A stretch of DNA of 45,172 bases, from the NCBI GenBank assembly GCA_030601885.1, contig JAUWAU010000046.1, forward strand, positions 1 to 45,172. The letters are read 5' to 3'. Shown piece after piece: positions 18,608 through 25,511 of the stretch. This DNA comes from Armatimonadota bacterium (lineage in GTDB: Bacteria > Armatimonadota > Zipacnadia > JAUWAU01). The notes under the pieces were generated by a model. It ran no database searches. It worked only from the letters and a program-made list of their open reading frames with translations, and had not been told where the DNA came from. Each line of letters begins with the position of its first letter. Positions within the stretch are counted from its first letter, which is position 1. The position numbers and the translations under genes were made by a program.

Positions 18608-19057
18608 CTGACGCTGGCGCCGTACCCACGGGCAAGCCTCATGACCGGCCGCCTCCCGCACCAGTGCAACCCGGACCCCACCGGCTGGGCCGACAGCCTG
18701 GGCCGGGTGATGACGGGGGCCGGTTACGAAACAGCTTACTTCGGAAAGTGGCATGTGGGCAATACCAAGCTGGACAAGGTACGCGAGTGGCACGGGTTCG
18801 AAACCGCGTTTGACTGCGGGGGCATGGATGCCGACGCGGCGGAGAAGACCCTCGAGTTCGTGAAGAAGAAACACGACAAGCCGTTCTTCGCGGTCGCCTC
18901 GTTCCTCAACCCCCACGACTGCTGCCAATACGCCCGCGCTCAAACGATGGACCTATACCTGCGAAAGCAGAAGAGGGACGGTACGCCCCTCCCGGAACAC
19001 CTTTCAGCCATCAAAGACAGAACGCACATGCGCAACGGCTACATGGTTGATGGTTGA
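18608..19057 (+). pseudogene. Sulfatase fragment lacking both ends and the catalytic cysteine
   Basis: Directly after a TGA (18605-18607) the frame reads RASLMTGRLPHQCNPD, the sulfatase signature region, then GYETAYFGKWHVGN (the conserved G-Y-x-T-x-x-x-GKWH-x-G motif) and KPFFAVASFLNPHD. In intact sulfatases the RASLMTG segment is preceded by C/S-x-P-S; here it is preceded by LAPYP, so the formylglycine residue is gone. The frame runs into the dispersed repeat near 19033 and stops at 19055-19057. Full sulfatases are about 450-550 residues, so some two thirds is missing. It would have removed sulfate from carbohydrates; now non-functional. Confidence 0.75.
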
Positions 19058-19332
19058 TGGTGGATGGTTAGTTGACGGCAGCGGCGTGAGGAGAAGGGTG
19101 TGGGATGACGGGGTTGGTGAAGCAAGGACTTCGTGTGGTCTGGCCGGAATTCCATGGCAGCACCGGCGCGATAATTTAGAGCCTATCCTAAAACCAGCCG
19201 CTCCAAGAAATGTCATTCTGAGCAACGCGAAGAATCTCGTCCTGGATGCTATTGCGAGATGCTTCGCCAGGCTCAGCATGACAAATCAAGGGGTTTTGGG
19301 ATAGGCTCTTAGCAAGGTGTCCCCAGAATTGG
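19033..19332 (+). repeat. Dispersed repeat, copy 1 (interrupted by a MITE)
   Basis: Starts CAACGGCTACATGGTTGATG and runs to about GGTGTCC-CAGAATTG near 19332, with the MITE removed matching the copy at 23236-23395 nearly base for base. The left part contains TTGATGG tandem units, the right part ends in a short palindromic segment (TGTCCC 19318-19323 with GGGACA 19337-19342). It replaces the C-terminal coding part of the sulfatase on its left and touches a quinoprotein fragment on its right. Non-coding; origin unknown. Confidence 0.8.
19179..19308. mobile_element. 130-bp MITE with 17-bp inverted repeats and TTA target duplication
   Basis: Left end GAGCCTATCCTAAAACC, right end (reverse complement) GAGCCTATCCCAAAACC, 16 of 17 matching. 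It is flanked by TTA on both sides (19176-19178 and 19309-19311). The paralogous repeat copy at 23236-23395 carries the uninterrupted site ATAATTTAGTAAGG, proving insertion. The interior is itself an imperfect palindrome built on TGTCATTCTGAGC and GCTCAGCATGACA. A 3-bp T-N-A duplication and GAGCCTATCC-type ends fit mobilisation by an IS5-family (IS1031/ISL2-like) transposase acting in trans; that family link is inference. Confidence 0.85.
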
Positions 19333-19340
19333 AATTGGGA

Positions 19341-19475
19341 CAGTTACGGCGGTTCCGCAGCGGCCCGCCGGAGCTGTCGCGAAGGCTTGTCGCCTCCGAC
19401 GACCGGCTGTTCGTGACACTCGGCTACGGCGAGCCGGTCACCGCGCTGGACAAGTTGAGCTTTCCTCTGAAGTAG
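19341..19475 (+). pseudogene. Quinoprotein (PQQ-like beta-propeller) fragment
   Basis: A 44-codon open frame reads RRFRSGPPELSRRLVASDDR, then LFVTLGYGEPVTALD, and stops at TAG 19473-19475. This matches one blade of PQQ-binding-like beta-propeller proteins (RRLVA-x-x-DR-[VL]-[FY]-VTLGY-x-x-P-x-x-ALD). It has no start and no other blades, and begins at the edge of the dispersed repeat. A second piece of the same family occurs at 27319-27432. Confidence 0.55.
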
Positions 19476-19505
19476 AGACAGCCGCAGGGACGAATTGTCG
19501 CCGGT

Positions 19506-20777
19506 GTGAACCGACAAGGGATCATGGAGCCATCAAGCACTGATCTCGCGACCCCGACGCCTTTGGCCAGGATCCGCGACTTCTTGGGCCTGGAACGCAA
19601 CGTGGTTGTCATGATGAGCGCCGGGATCGTCCAGAGCTTCGGCATGTTACTGTGGAGCGGCTATCTGCCGAAGGTGCTGGAAGAACTTGGGGCCCGCGGC
19701 GTGATGATCGGCGCGTTCGGCACCATCGCTGCGCTTTTGTGGGTGATCTTTCCGTATCTGGGTGGCCTGCTGAGCGATCGGCTGGGCCGGGGGCGCGCCA
19801 TGATCGTCGCCAGCGCTTTGGCAGCCACAGGCTGCCTGTGCCACATGGTGGCGCCCATCTGGTGGATGTTCCTGCCCTGTTTGGTGCTCCTCACGGCCAG
19901 TGGCAGCTTCGGGTTCATGGGCTCTCTGGCACTGATTGGGGACGCGCTGCCAGCACGACGACGATCCATCGGCATGGCCGTACAAGGGGTGTTCGGGTCG
20001 CTCCCAGGTATGCTGGCACCTCCCGTCGGTGGGGCTCTAATCGTGTGGCTCGGTCTGATCCGTGGCGTCCGCGCGAGCCTGTTCGTGACTCTGATCCTAA
20101 CGGCAATCGCCATATGGCTCCAGCGCCGATACTATCGAATGCCGTCGGGGACGGCTGGCGACCAGGCATGGGATGTCCGCTCGGCATGGCGTGCGATCCG
20201 CCCTGACCTGAAGCATCTCCTGGTGGCGGACTGCCTGGTCCGCTTTGGTATAGGGATGTCAAGCATCTTCGTCGTGTTATACGTGTTCAACGTGCTGCGA
20301 GCCTCAGCGCTGGGATTCGGCTTCCTGCAGTCGCTCGAGACCGTGACGTCCGCCGTCCTGCTCGTCCCGATAGCCAAACTGGCCGATCGCGCCGCGCAGG
20401 CGACTCGGCGGCCCTTTATCGCCGCGACCTACTTCTTCTTTGCAGCGTTCCCCCTGGCGCTGGCCCTCATCCCCTCCGCGAAATGGCTGCCGGCGGTGTT
20501 CGTCACCGCCGGCCTGCGACACTTGGGCGAGCCAGCGCGAAAGGCTCTCATTGTGGACCTTGCCGAGGGCCACCGTCGCGGGAGCGTAATCGGAGTCTAC
20601 TATTCGTTCCTGGGAGCCATGGTGTTCCCGGCTTCTTTCATTGGCGGGTGGCTCTGGGAATGGCTGCACGTGGCACCGTTCATGGTAGGCGCCGGCGTGA
20701 CTGGACTTGGGCTCGTGTGGTTTCTCTTGCTGGGACCCAAACAGATGGAGGAGAAGACCGATGAAATGCCGTCTTGA
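19506..20777 (+). CDS. Major facilitator superfamily transporter
   Basis: Up to 423 residues with about 12 hydrophobic helices, an MFS loop 2-3 motif (GGLLSDRLGRGRAM, near residue 90) and a weaker matching loop in the second half (AKLADRAAQATRRP). It is an inner-membrane transporter; the substrate cannot be read from sequence. GTG 19506 gives the longest form; ATG 19524 is an alternative with AAGGG just upstream. Its last 17 bases overlap the GH30-like lipoprotein gene, whose ribosome site GGAGGAG sits inside the MFS coding sequence. This suggests co-translation and uptake of sugars or short oligosaccharides released by that enzyme. Confidence 0.85.
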   Translation: MNRQGIMEPSSTDLATPTPLARIRDFLGLERNVVVMMSAGIVQSFGMLLWSGYLPKVLEELGARGVMIGAFGTIAALLWVIFPYLGGLLSDRLGRGRAMIVASALAATGCLCHMVAPIWWMFLPCLVLLTASGSFGFMGSLALIGDALPARRRSIGMAVQGVFGSLPGMLAPPVGGALIVWLGLIRGVRASLFVTLILTAIAIWLQRRYYRMPSGTAGDQAWDVRSAWRAIRPDLKHLLVADCLVRFGIGMSSIFVVLYVFNVLRASALGFGFLQSLETVTSAVLLVPIAKLADRAAQATRRPFIAATYFFFAAFPLALALIPSAKWLPAVFVTAGLRHLGEPARKALIVDLAEGHRRGSVIGVYYSFLGAMVFPASFIGGWLWEWLHVAPFMVGAGVTGLGLVWFLLLGPKQMEEKTDEMPS

Positions 20778-22986
20778 AAAGCACCTACGGCCTTCGCTTA
20801 GGCTCTTAGCTCATGCATCCGTGCTGGTCGGCGCTGCGGCAGGCTGTGCCAGATCCCAGCCCGGCGATGTGACGGTGACGATCAATCCGGACGTTCGCCA
20901 CCAGACCATCTTGGGCTGGGGCAAGAGCACACCGCAGATGGACGTGCCGGATAGACTCCGGGATTTGGTCATCGAGCGAGCCGTGGATGACCTCGGCCTA
21001 ACCCGATTGAGGTTGGAGCCGCCGAGCGGGAACCGCAGCGTTCACAGGAACTGGGAGTGGCTCAACGACAACGGCGACCCCGACGACATCGACTACACCG
21101 CATTCGCCACGCAAGAGTTGGATCTTCGGGCTTCTCGATGGGTGGTGCCCTTCAAGGACCGCGTCGAAGCCAACGGCGAGCCGTTCAACATCTACGTCAG
21201 CCCCTCCTTCTTCAATGGCGGCAGCTCCGGAATGGTGCCGGAGTGGCTGTTGCGGAGCCCGGGCGAGTACGCCGAGTGGGCGACGTCGATTCTGTTGCGC
21301 CTCAGGCAAAAACACGGGGTCGTCGCGGACTACTACTGCATCTGCAACGAAGCCGGCAACAACAACAAGTTCACGCCCGAAGTCGTTGGCCGGATGATCA
21401 GGACCCTCGGACCGAAGCTCAGGGAGCTGGGCCTGTCCACCACCATCGAGTTCCCCGAGTCCATTAACGCCCACGTGGCCTGGCGCTACATTGAGGCCCT
21501 GCGGGACGACGCTGATGTGTGGCAGCACGTAGGCGTCGTGGCCTACCACTGGTACGGCCGAGATAACCAGAGTTCGATGCCGAAAGTCCGTGACTTCGCC
21601 CGCGCAAAGGGCCTGCCAACGGCTCAGACCGAATACATGAGGCTGAACATCGACCACCTTTATGATGACATGGTCCTCGGCGGCGTCTCGTACTGGGAGA
21701 TCTATGGCCTGGGCGGTCCGGACTTCGAGACCAGCACCACTCACGCCAGTAGCACCTCGTTCCGTGGTGGCCCGCAGTATTGGAACTTCCGGCAAGTCCT
21801 GCACTACGTGCGGCCCGGCGCAGTTCGGGTGGAGGCTTCGTCTGACGATGCGGCCCTCCGCTCGCTGGCTTTCGTCCGCGACGGTCAAGCTACTGTCGTA
21901 ATCCTCAACAACACGCCTCCACACGAAGCACGCACCGCGACCGTCAATGGCCTGCCGGCTGGCAGGTATGGTCTCTGTCAGTCGGTCCGGGCGGCCGTGT
22001 ACGAGGAGATAGGCGTGCGAACCGTGGAGGGCGATGGGCGGCTCACTGTTGAGGTGCCTGCGAATGCTGTGCTGACCGTCTATCCGCACCCCGGAGAGAA
22101 CCAGCCGCCTACCGTCACGGAGTGGCGCGCGAATCCCGACTTCCTGACGCTGCCGACCAGCGCCACAACTCTGTCGGCATCCGCCCAGGACCCCGAGCTC
22201 GACGCGATCAGCTACCGGTGGTCCGTCGCGAGCCAACCGGACGGTGCCAACGCGGCCGTTACCACCCCGCTGGCGGCGCGGACCAAGGCCACGGGGCTTT
22301 CCGTTCCGGGCGTGTATGTCTTCACCGTCGCCGTCAGGGACCCCACCCACACCGTCACCCGGGAAGTCATGCTCCGCGTCTTTCCCGACAACCAGCCGCC
22401 GGTGCCGATCGACGTACACAACCGCATTCCGGTGATGGTCACGCTCCCACAAAGCAGCACAGAGCTGAGAGCAGGGGCGTGGGACATCGAGGGCGACGCG
22501 CTGACGTACCGATGGCGCATTGTGAGCCAACCGCCGGGGGCAGCCGCGATGCTGGAGGCGCCGACGGACCAGAAGTGCAAGGTGTCAAACATGACCGTTG
22601 CCGGCGATTACGTATTCCGGTTCGAGGTGAGTGACCCAACACACACAGTCACCGAGGAGCTGAAGGTTCCCGTCTATCCGGAGAACACGGCTCCAGTGAT
22701 TCAGTCTGCGAGGGCAACTCCGGCTAGGCTGACGCTTCCGGCCACTAGCACCACGCTGTCGGCGGCCACACACGACCCGGACGGCGATGTCATCAGCCAC
22801 TGGTGGTCGGTCAAGAGCAGCCCACCCGGAGCAAAACCGGCGTTCGCCAAGCAAGCCTCCCCCAAAACGACCGTTCGAGGCCTCACGGTCGTAGGCACGT
22901 ACGCATTCACATTGACTGTCGTTGATCGTACCAGATTCGCGAGCCGCGACGTTACGGTGACGGTGGCACGCGCTGCGCGGCCTTGA
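20761..22986 (+). CDS. GH30-like glycoside hydrolase lipoprotein with three PKD-like domains
   Basis: 741 residues from ATG 20761 (GGAGGAG nine bases upstream; overlaps the MFS gene by 17 bases). The N-terminus has a lipoprotein signal ending at the lipobox AAAGC. The catalytic domain (about 35-370) is a clan GH-A barrel of GH30 type: HQTILGWGKSTPQMD near the start, acid/base Glu197 in CICNEAGNNN, nucleophile Glu291 in TAQTEYMRL. A beta-sandwich follows (to about 450). Then come three consecutive Ig/PKD-like repeats (about 452-545, 550-640, 645-740), each with a YRW- or HWW-like strand and a VxGxYxFxxxVxDxTH pattern. Likely a cell-surface xylanase-, glucosylceramidase- or galactanase-type enzyme; specificity unknown. 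Confidence 0.78.
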   Translation: MKCRLEKHLRPSLRLLAHASVLVGAAAGCARSQPGDVTVTINPDVRHQTILGWGKSTPQMDVPDRLRDLVIERAVDDLGLTRLRLEPPSGNRSVHRNWEWLNDNGDPDDIDYTAFATQELDLRASRWVVPFKDRVEANGEPFNIYVSPSFFNGGSSGMVPEWLLRSPGEYAEWATSILLRLRQKHGVVADYYCICNEAGNNNKFTPEVVGRMIRTLGPKLRELGLSTTIEFPESINAHVAWRYIEALRDDADVWQHVGVVAYHWYGRDNQSSMPKVRDFARAKGLPTAQTEYMRLNIDHLYDDMVLGGVSYWEIYGLGGPDFETSTTHASSTSFRGGPQYWNFRQVLHYVRPGAVRVEASSDDAALRSLAFVRDGQATVVILNNTPPHEARTATVNGLPAGRYGLCQSVRAAVYEEIGVRTVEGDGRLTVEVPANAVLTVYPHPGENQPPTVTEWRANPDFLTLPTSATTLSASAQDPELDAISYRWSVASQPDGANAAVTTPLAARTKATGLSVPGVYVFTVAVRDPTHTVTREVMLRVFPDNQPPVPIDVHNRIPVMVTLPQSSTELRAGAWDIEGDALTYRWRIVSQPPGAAAMLEAPTDQKCKVSNMTVAGDYVFRFEVSDPTHTVTEELKVPVYPENTAPVIQSARATPARLTLPATSTTLSAATHDPDGDVISHWWSVKSSPPGAKPAFAKQASPKTTVRGLTVVGTYAFTLTVVDRTRFASRDVTVTVARAARP

Positions 22987-23235
22987 GCGACAACCGGCGT
23001 GCGATCCGGCGAATCAGAGCAACCACCTTTTCCTGTTGGACATCGCCGACCTCGAGGACACTGAGGTGGAGTCGTCTGCGCCGTGGGACGGCCTGACGCG
23101 GACTTCTGTGAGCCGTGCTTTCCGAGCGTCTCCATCTGCGAGGAATTGGGGGGTGCGTCGAGAATGAGCGGGTTGTCTGGCCTCTTGTGCGTACCTCCGG
23201 CTTGTCGTGTGCCAGCTTGCGGCGGCGGGAGGGCT
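22987..23235. other. Short intergenic stretch with a possible coding remnant
   Basis: Between the GH30-like gene and repeat copy 2, one plus-strand frame (23003-23167) reads NHLFLLDIADLEDTEVESSA and then APWDGLTRTSV before a stop. It looks protein-like but has no start and no family I recognise. It is probably one more piece of the decayed genes in this stretch. Confidence 0.25.
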
Positions 23236-23395
23236 CAACGGCTACATGGTTGATGGTGGACGGTTAGTCGACGGCGGCGGCGTGGGGAGAAGGGTGTGGG
23301 ATGACGGGATTGGTGAAGCAATGACTTCGTGTGGTCTGGCCGGAATTCCATGGTAGCACCGGCGCGATAATTTAGTAAGGTGTCCGCAGAATTGT
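23236..23395 (+). repeat. Dispersed repeat, copy 2 (uninterrupted)
   Basis: About 160 bp matching copy 1 at 19033-19332 except for small substitutions, one short TTGATGG-unit deletion and the absence of the MITE. It gives the empty-site sequence ATAATTTAGTAAGG at 23370-23383. It ends GGTGTCCGCAGAATTG just before the small gene at 23424. Confidence 0.8.
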
Positions 23396-23423
23396 ACCGG
23401 TTCGCTCCCAGCACAGCCACAAG

Positions 23424-23702
23424 ATGACGATGGTGCAGGGAACAGTGGATAAGCCGTGGAGGAATGAGCGGGCCGACGGCTCGGAATACTGCGTACTGTC
23501 CATTGACCGCCAGCGCTACACCACATTCAGCCGCCAGCTCGTGAAGGACATCCGCGAGGGCGACCGGGTGGAGTTCGTTACAGCCGACAGGCTCGCAGTT
23601 GCGCCCGACTGGCTGCGCATAGTCCGCATGAACTGCCGGTGGGCCAGATACCTGGGGGCGGAAGACTCGCCCCGCTGGCCGGCGCGGCAGGATAAAAGGT
23701 GA
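23424..23702 (+). CDS. Small conserved-looking hypothetical protein (92 aa)
   Basis: The sequence alternates like a small beta-barrel: VQGTVDKPWRNERADGSEYC, then VLSIDRQRYTTFSRQL, IREGDRVEFVTA. The G-x-V ... G-x-x-Y-x-x-L-x-I-D ... I-x-E-G-D-x-V-x-F pattern resembles OB-fold domains, but no nucleic-acid-binding family can be named. There is no signal peptide and no strong ribosome site at ATG 23424 (ATG 23430 is possible). It sits directly after repeat copy 2 with no partner, so it could also be a trimmed piece of a larger gene. Confidence 0.45.
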   Translation: MTMVQGTVDKPWRNERADGSEYCVLSIDRQRYTTFSRQLVKDIREGDRVEFVTADRLAVAPDWLRIVRMNCRWARYLGAEDSPRWPARQDKR

Positions 23703-24002
23703 CCCCAACGCCCTTGAGCACAGGTGGCTTGCGCGAGTATCCGACTCAGTCCTCCGAGTGTGGCTCAACAGACATCGTGGTGGAGGGCTAGTTCTGCGCC
23801 ACTGCGCCAGTCGCCACGTCGGCTCAGGTGGGCCAGGCTGAGATCGACGGGGATGCCCGGCGTCACGCATCCGCAGTCAGGGACCCTGAACAGTATAACC
23901 CCACCCCTACCGGGCCATCCCGGATCTGCACGAGGGAGTCGCCGTCCCAGACGGCGGGGTCATGGATTTGAGACCTGACCACTTCGCCGGCCAGACCTCG
24001 CC
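23703..24002. other. 300 bp without a visible gene
   Basis: No motif or convincing open frame on either strand. It separates the small plus-strand gene from the 3' end of the minus-strand paralog operon. Confidence 0.4.
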
Positions 24003-25511
24003 TTACGTTGAGCGCTCGCGACCACGGGTGGGGGCATCAGTTGCGTTGCCCTCTTGGGTCGCCAGGATGAACACGGTACGCAGTCGATCACGAGATTGAG
24101 TGGTCCCGGTCTCTGGGTCTGTGAAGGGGGGAGGTACTGGCACGAGCCAGTCTCCGTGCACCCATTGAAACACATCCAACCCCTCATCGATCAGCAATGC
24201 ATCGTACGCGCCCGCCTGTGTGCGAAGTTTGTCGATCGCCGTCCTCAGCGTCAAGCCTTGACGCCCCGAAGCGCCCGACGCTGCAAGAACGACTAGGCGG
24301 TCACTGCGTCCCTCGCCATCGCGAGTGTCCGGACCGCCCAGCCCAATGAACGAGTACGAGTACACATTTGGTATCAGCCACACATCAACCAAATCGTTGC
24401 TGGCGGGATCGAACCTGAACTCCCCCGGGCGCCTCGGCGGACCTTCTGGGACGTGAACGTATCCGGCGGCCTGGAAAGCGTCAGCGACCACATCTCTCTC
24501 TTTCTCACTGACGACGCCTGGGACGTAGGGTCCTCCCTTGTGGAACATCTTGAGCAGCGCAGGCCTAGAAAGGGCTCCCCGCCGTGTGTCTGCGTCCTCC
24601 AGGAGTTCAGCTTCGCCGAACCAGATGTCGGCGTCGGGGTCCCTCAAGCCGTACTTGGGGAAGGATGGCCGCAGGTTAGGTAGCCGGAACAAGTGCCGGA
24701 CGTCGGAGAACTGGTGAGTTATAGTACCCAGGTCAACGGCGCGCCCGTCTCTGATGACCTGCTGGCCGAAGACGGCGAACTCGACATCCTCCGTGATGTT
24801 CCGGGGTGGTCCATCACGCTCGTGGTCGATATGAACGGCGGATGCTCTGTCAAAGGCATTGAACCGCAAGTCCCGTATGCTCATCCGCGGAAAGCCTTGC
24901 CTGCATCTTCGCCACTTCACCAGACAGGAGTACTTCCGACTTGGGTCGCTGAACCGACGCCCCTCGTCCAGGAGATAGATGAGCGCCGTCTGACGCACAT
25001 CAGTCCGTTCCCCGTCCAGCTCCATTGGTCGGCGGTACGCCACGAACCACATGTTCATGCTGAGGTTCCCGCATCCCTCCACGGCTTCTACGGTCCACTT
25101 GCCATTTGCCAAGTAGCGGAAGTACGCGCAGTGATCGCCAGGGCAAAGATCCGACTTCCAGACTTCCTCACTGTCCCCGCTCAACCGGTGCACCCGGTCG
25201 ACTGCTGGGGTGGTCAGGTATTTGCACTGTTGACTGGTGCATACACTCCCGTCCCACTCGTTTGTGGCCTCTGGATCACCTACCGCCCAGGAGCATCGCC
25301 GGAGGTTCTCCGGATGCTTCCATGCAGCATCCCATGGCGCTTCGGCGTTGATCATACGTGGTGAATCAACGCCGTCTCGGTCGATGCCAGGACCATGTTC
25401 CTTGCGAGGTGTGCAACTGAGGAACAGCTGCCGCGCCTCGCTCAGCCTAGCTGAGTGCCAGGAAACCTGAAAAGAGAAATGAGAGCTGACTGCGCTATCC
25501 ACATTGCTCAT
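24003..25511 (-). CDS. Unknown cytosolic protein, second of a coupled paralog pair
   Basis: 502 residues, no signal peptide or membrane helix. ATG 25509-25511 overlaps the stop of the upstream paralog as ATGA, so translation is coupled. It shares with that gene the blocks RQLFLSCT, GPGIDRDG, HCAYFRYLANGKW, EGCGNLSMNMWFVAYRR, SCLVKWR, FAVFGQQVIRDG, SDVRHLFRLPNL, WFGEAELLED, RPGEFRF, VDVWLIPNVYSYSFIGL, ASGRQGLTLRTAIDKL and YDALLIDEGLDVFQ. The last two blocks recall the phosphodiester glycosidase (NAGPA, PF09992) core, where GR-x-x-G-x-T-L-x-E precedes D-A-L-x-L-D-G-G; here the glycines are replaced by EG-x-D. Two Cys-containing motifs (HC-x-YFR, GCGN) could bind metal. No function is assigned. 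Confidence 0.55.
   Translation of the reverse strand: MSNVDSAVSSHFSFQVSWHSARLSEARQLFLSCTPRKEHGPGIDRDGVDSPRMINAEAPWDAAWKHPENLRRCSWAVGDPEATNEWDGSVCTSQQCKYLTTPAVDRVHRLSGDSEEVWKSDLCPGDHCAYFRYLANGKWTVEAVEGCGNLSMNMWFVAYRRPMELDGERTDVRQTALIYLLDEGRRFSDPSRKYSCLVKWRRCRQGFPRMSIRDLRFNAFDRASAVHIDHERDGPPRNITEDVEFAVFGQQVIRDGRAVDLGTITHQFSDVRHLFRLPNLRPSFPKYGLRDPDADIWFGEAELLEDADTRRGALSRPALLKMFHKGGPYVPGVVSEKERDVVADAFQAAGYVHVPEGPPRRPGEFRFDPASNDLVDVWLIPNVYSYSFIGLGGPDTRDGEGRSDRLVVLAASGASGRQGLTLRTAIDKLRTQAGAYDALLIDEGLDVFQWVHGDWLVPVPPPFTDPETGTTQSRDRLRTVFILATQEGNATDAPTRGRERST

Noticed and set aside
20998..22530. 510-aa minus-strand open frame opposite the GH30-like gene
   Set aside because: Antisense shadow of a gene with intact catalytic motifs; no domain or ribosome site.
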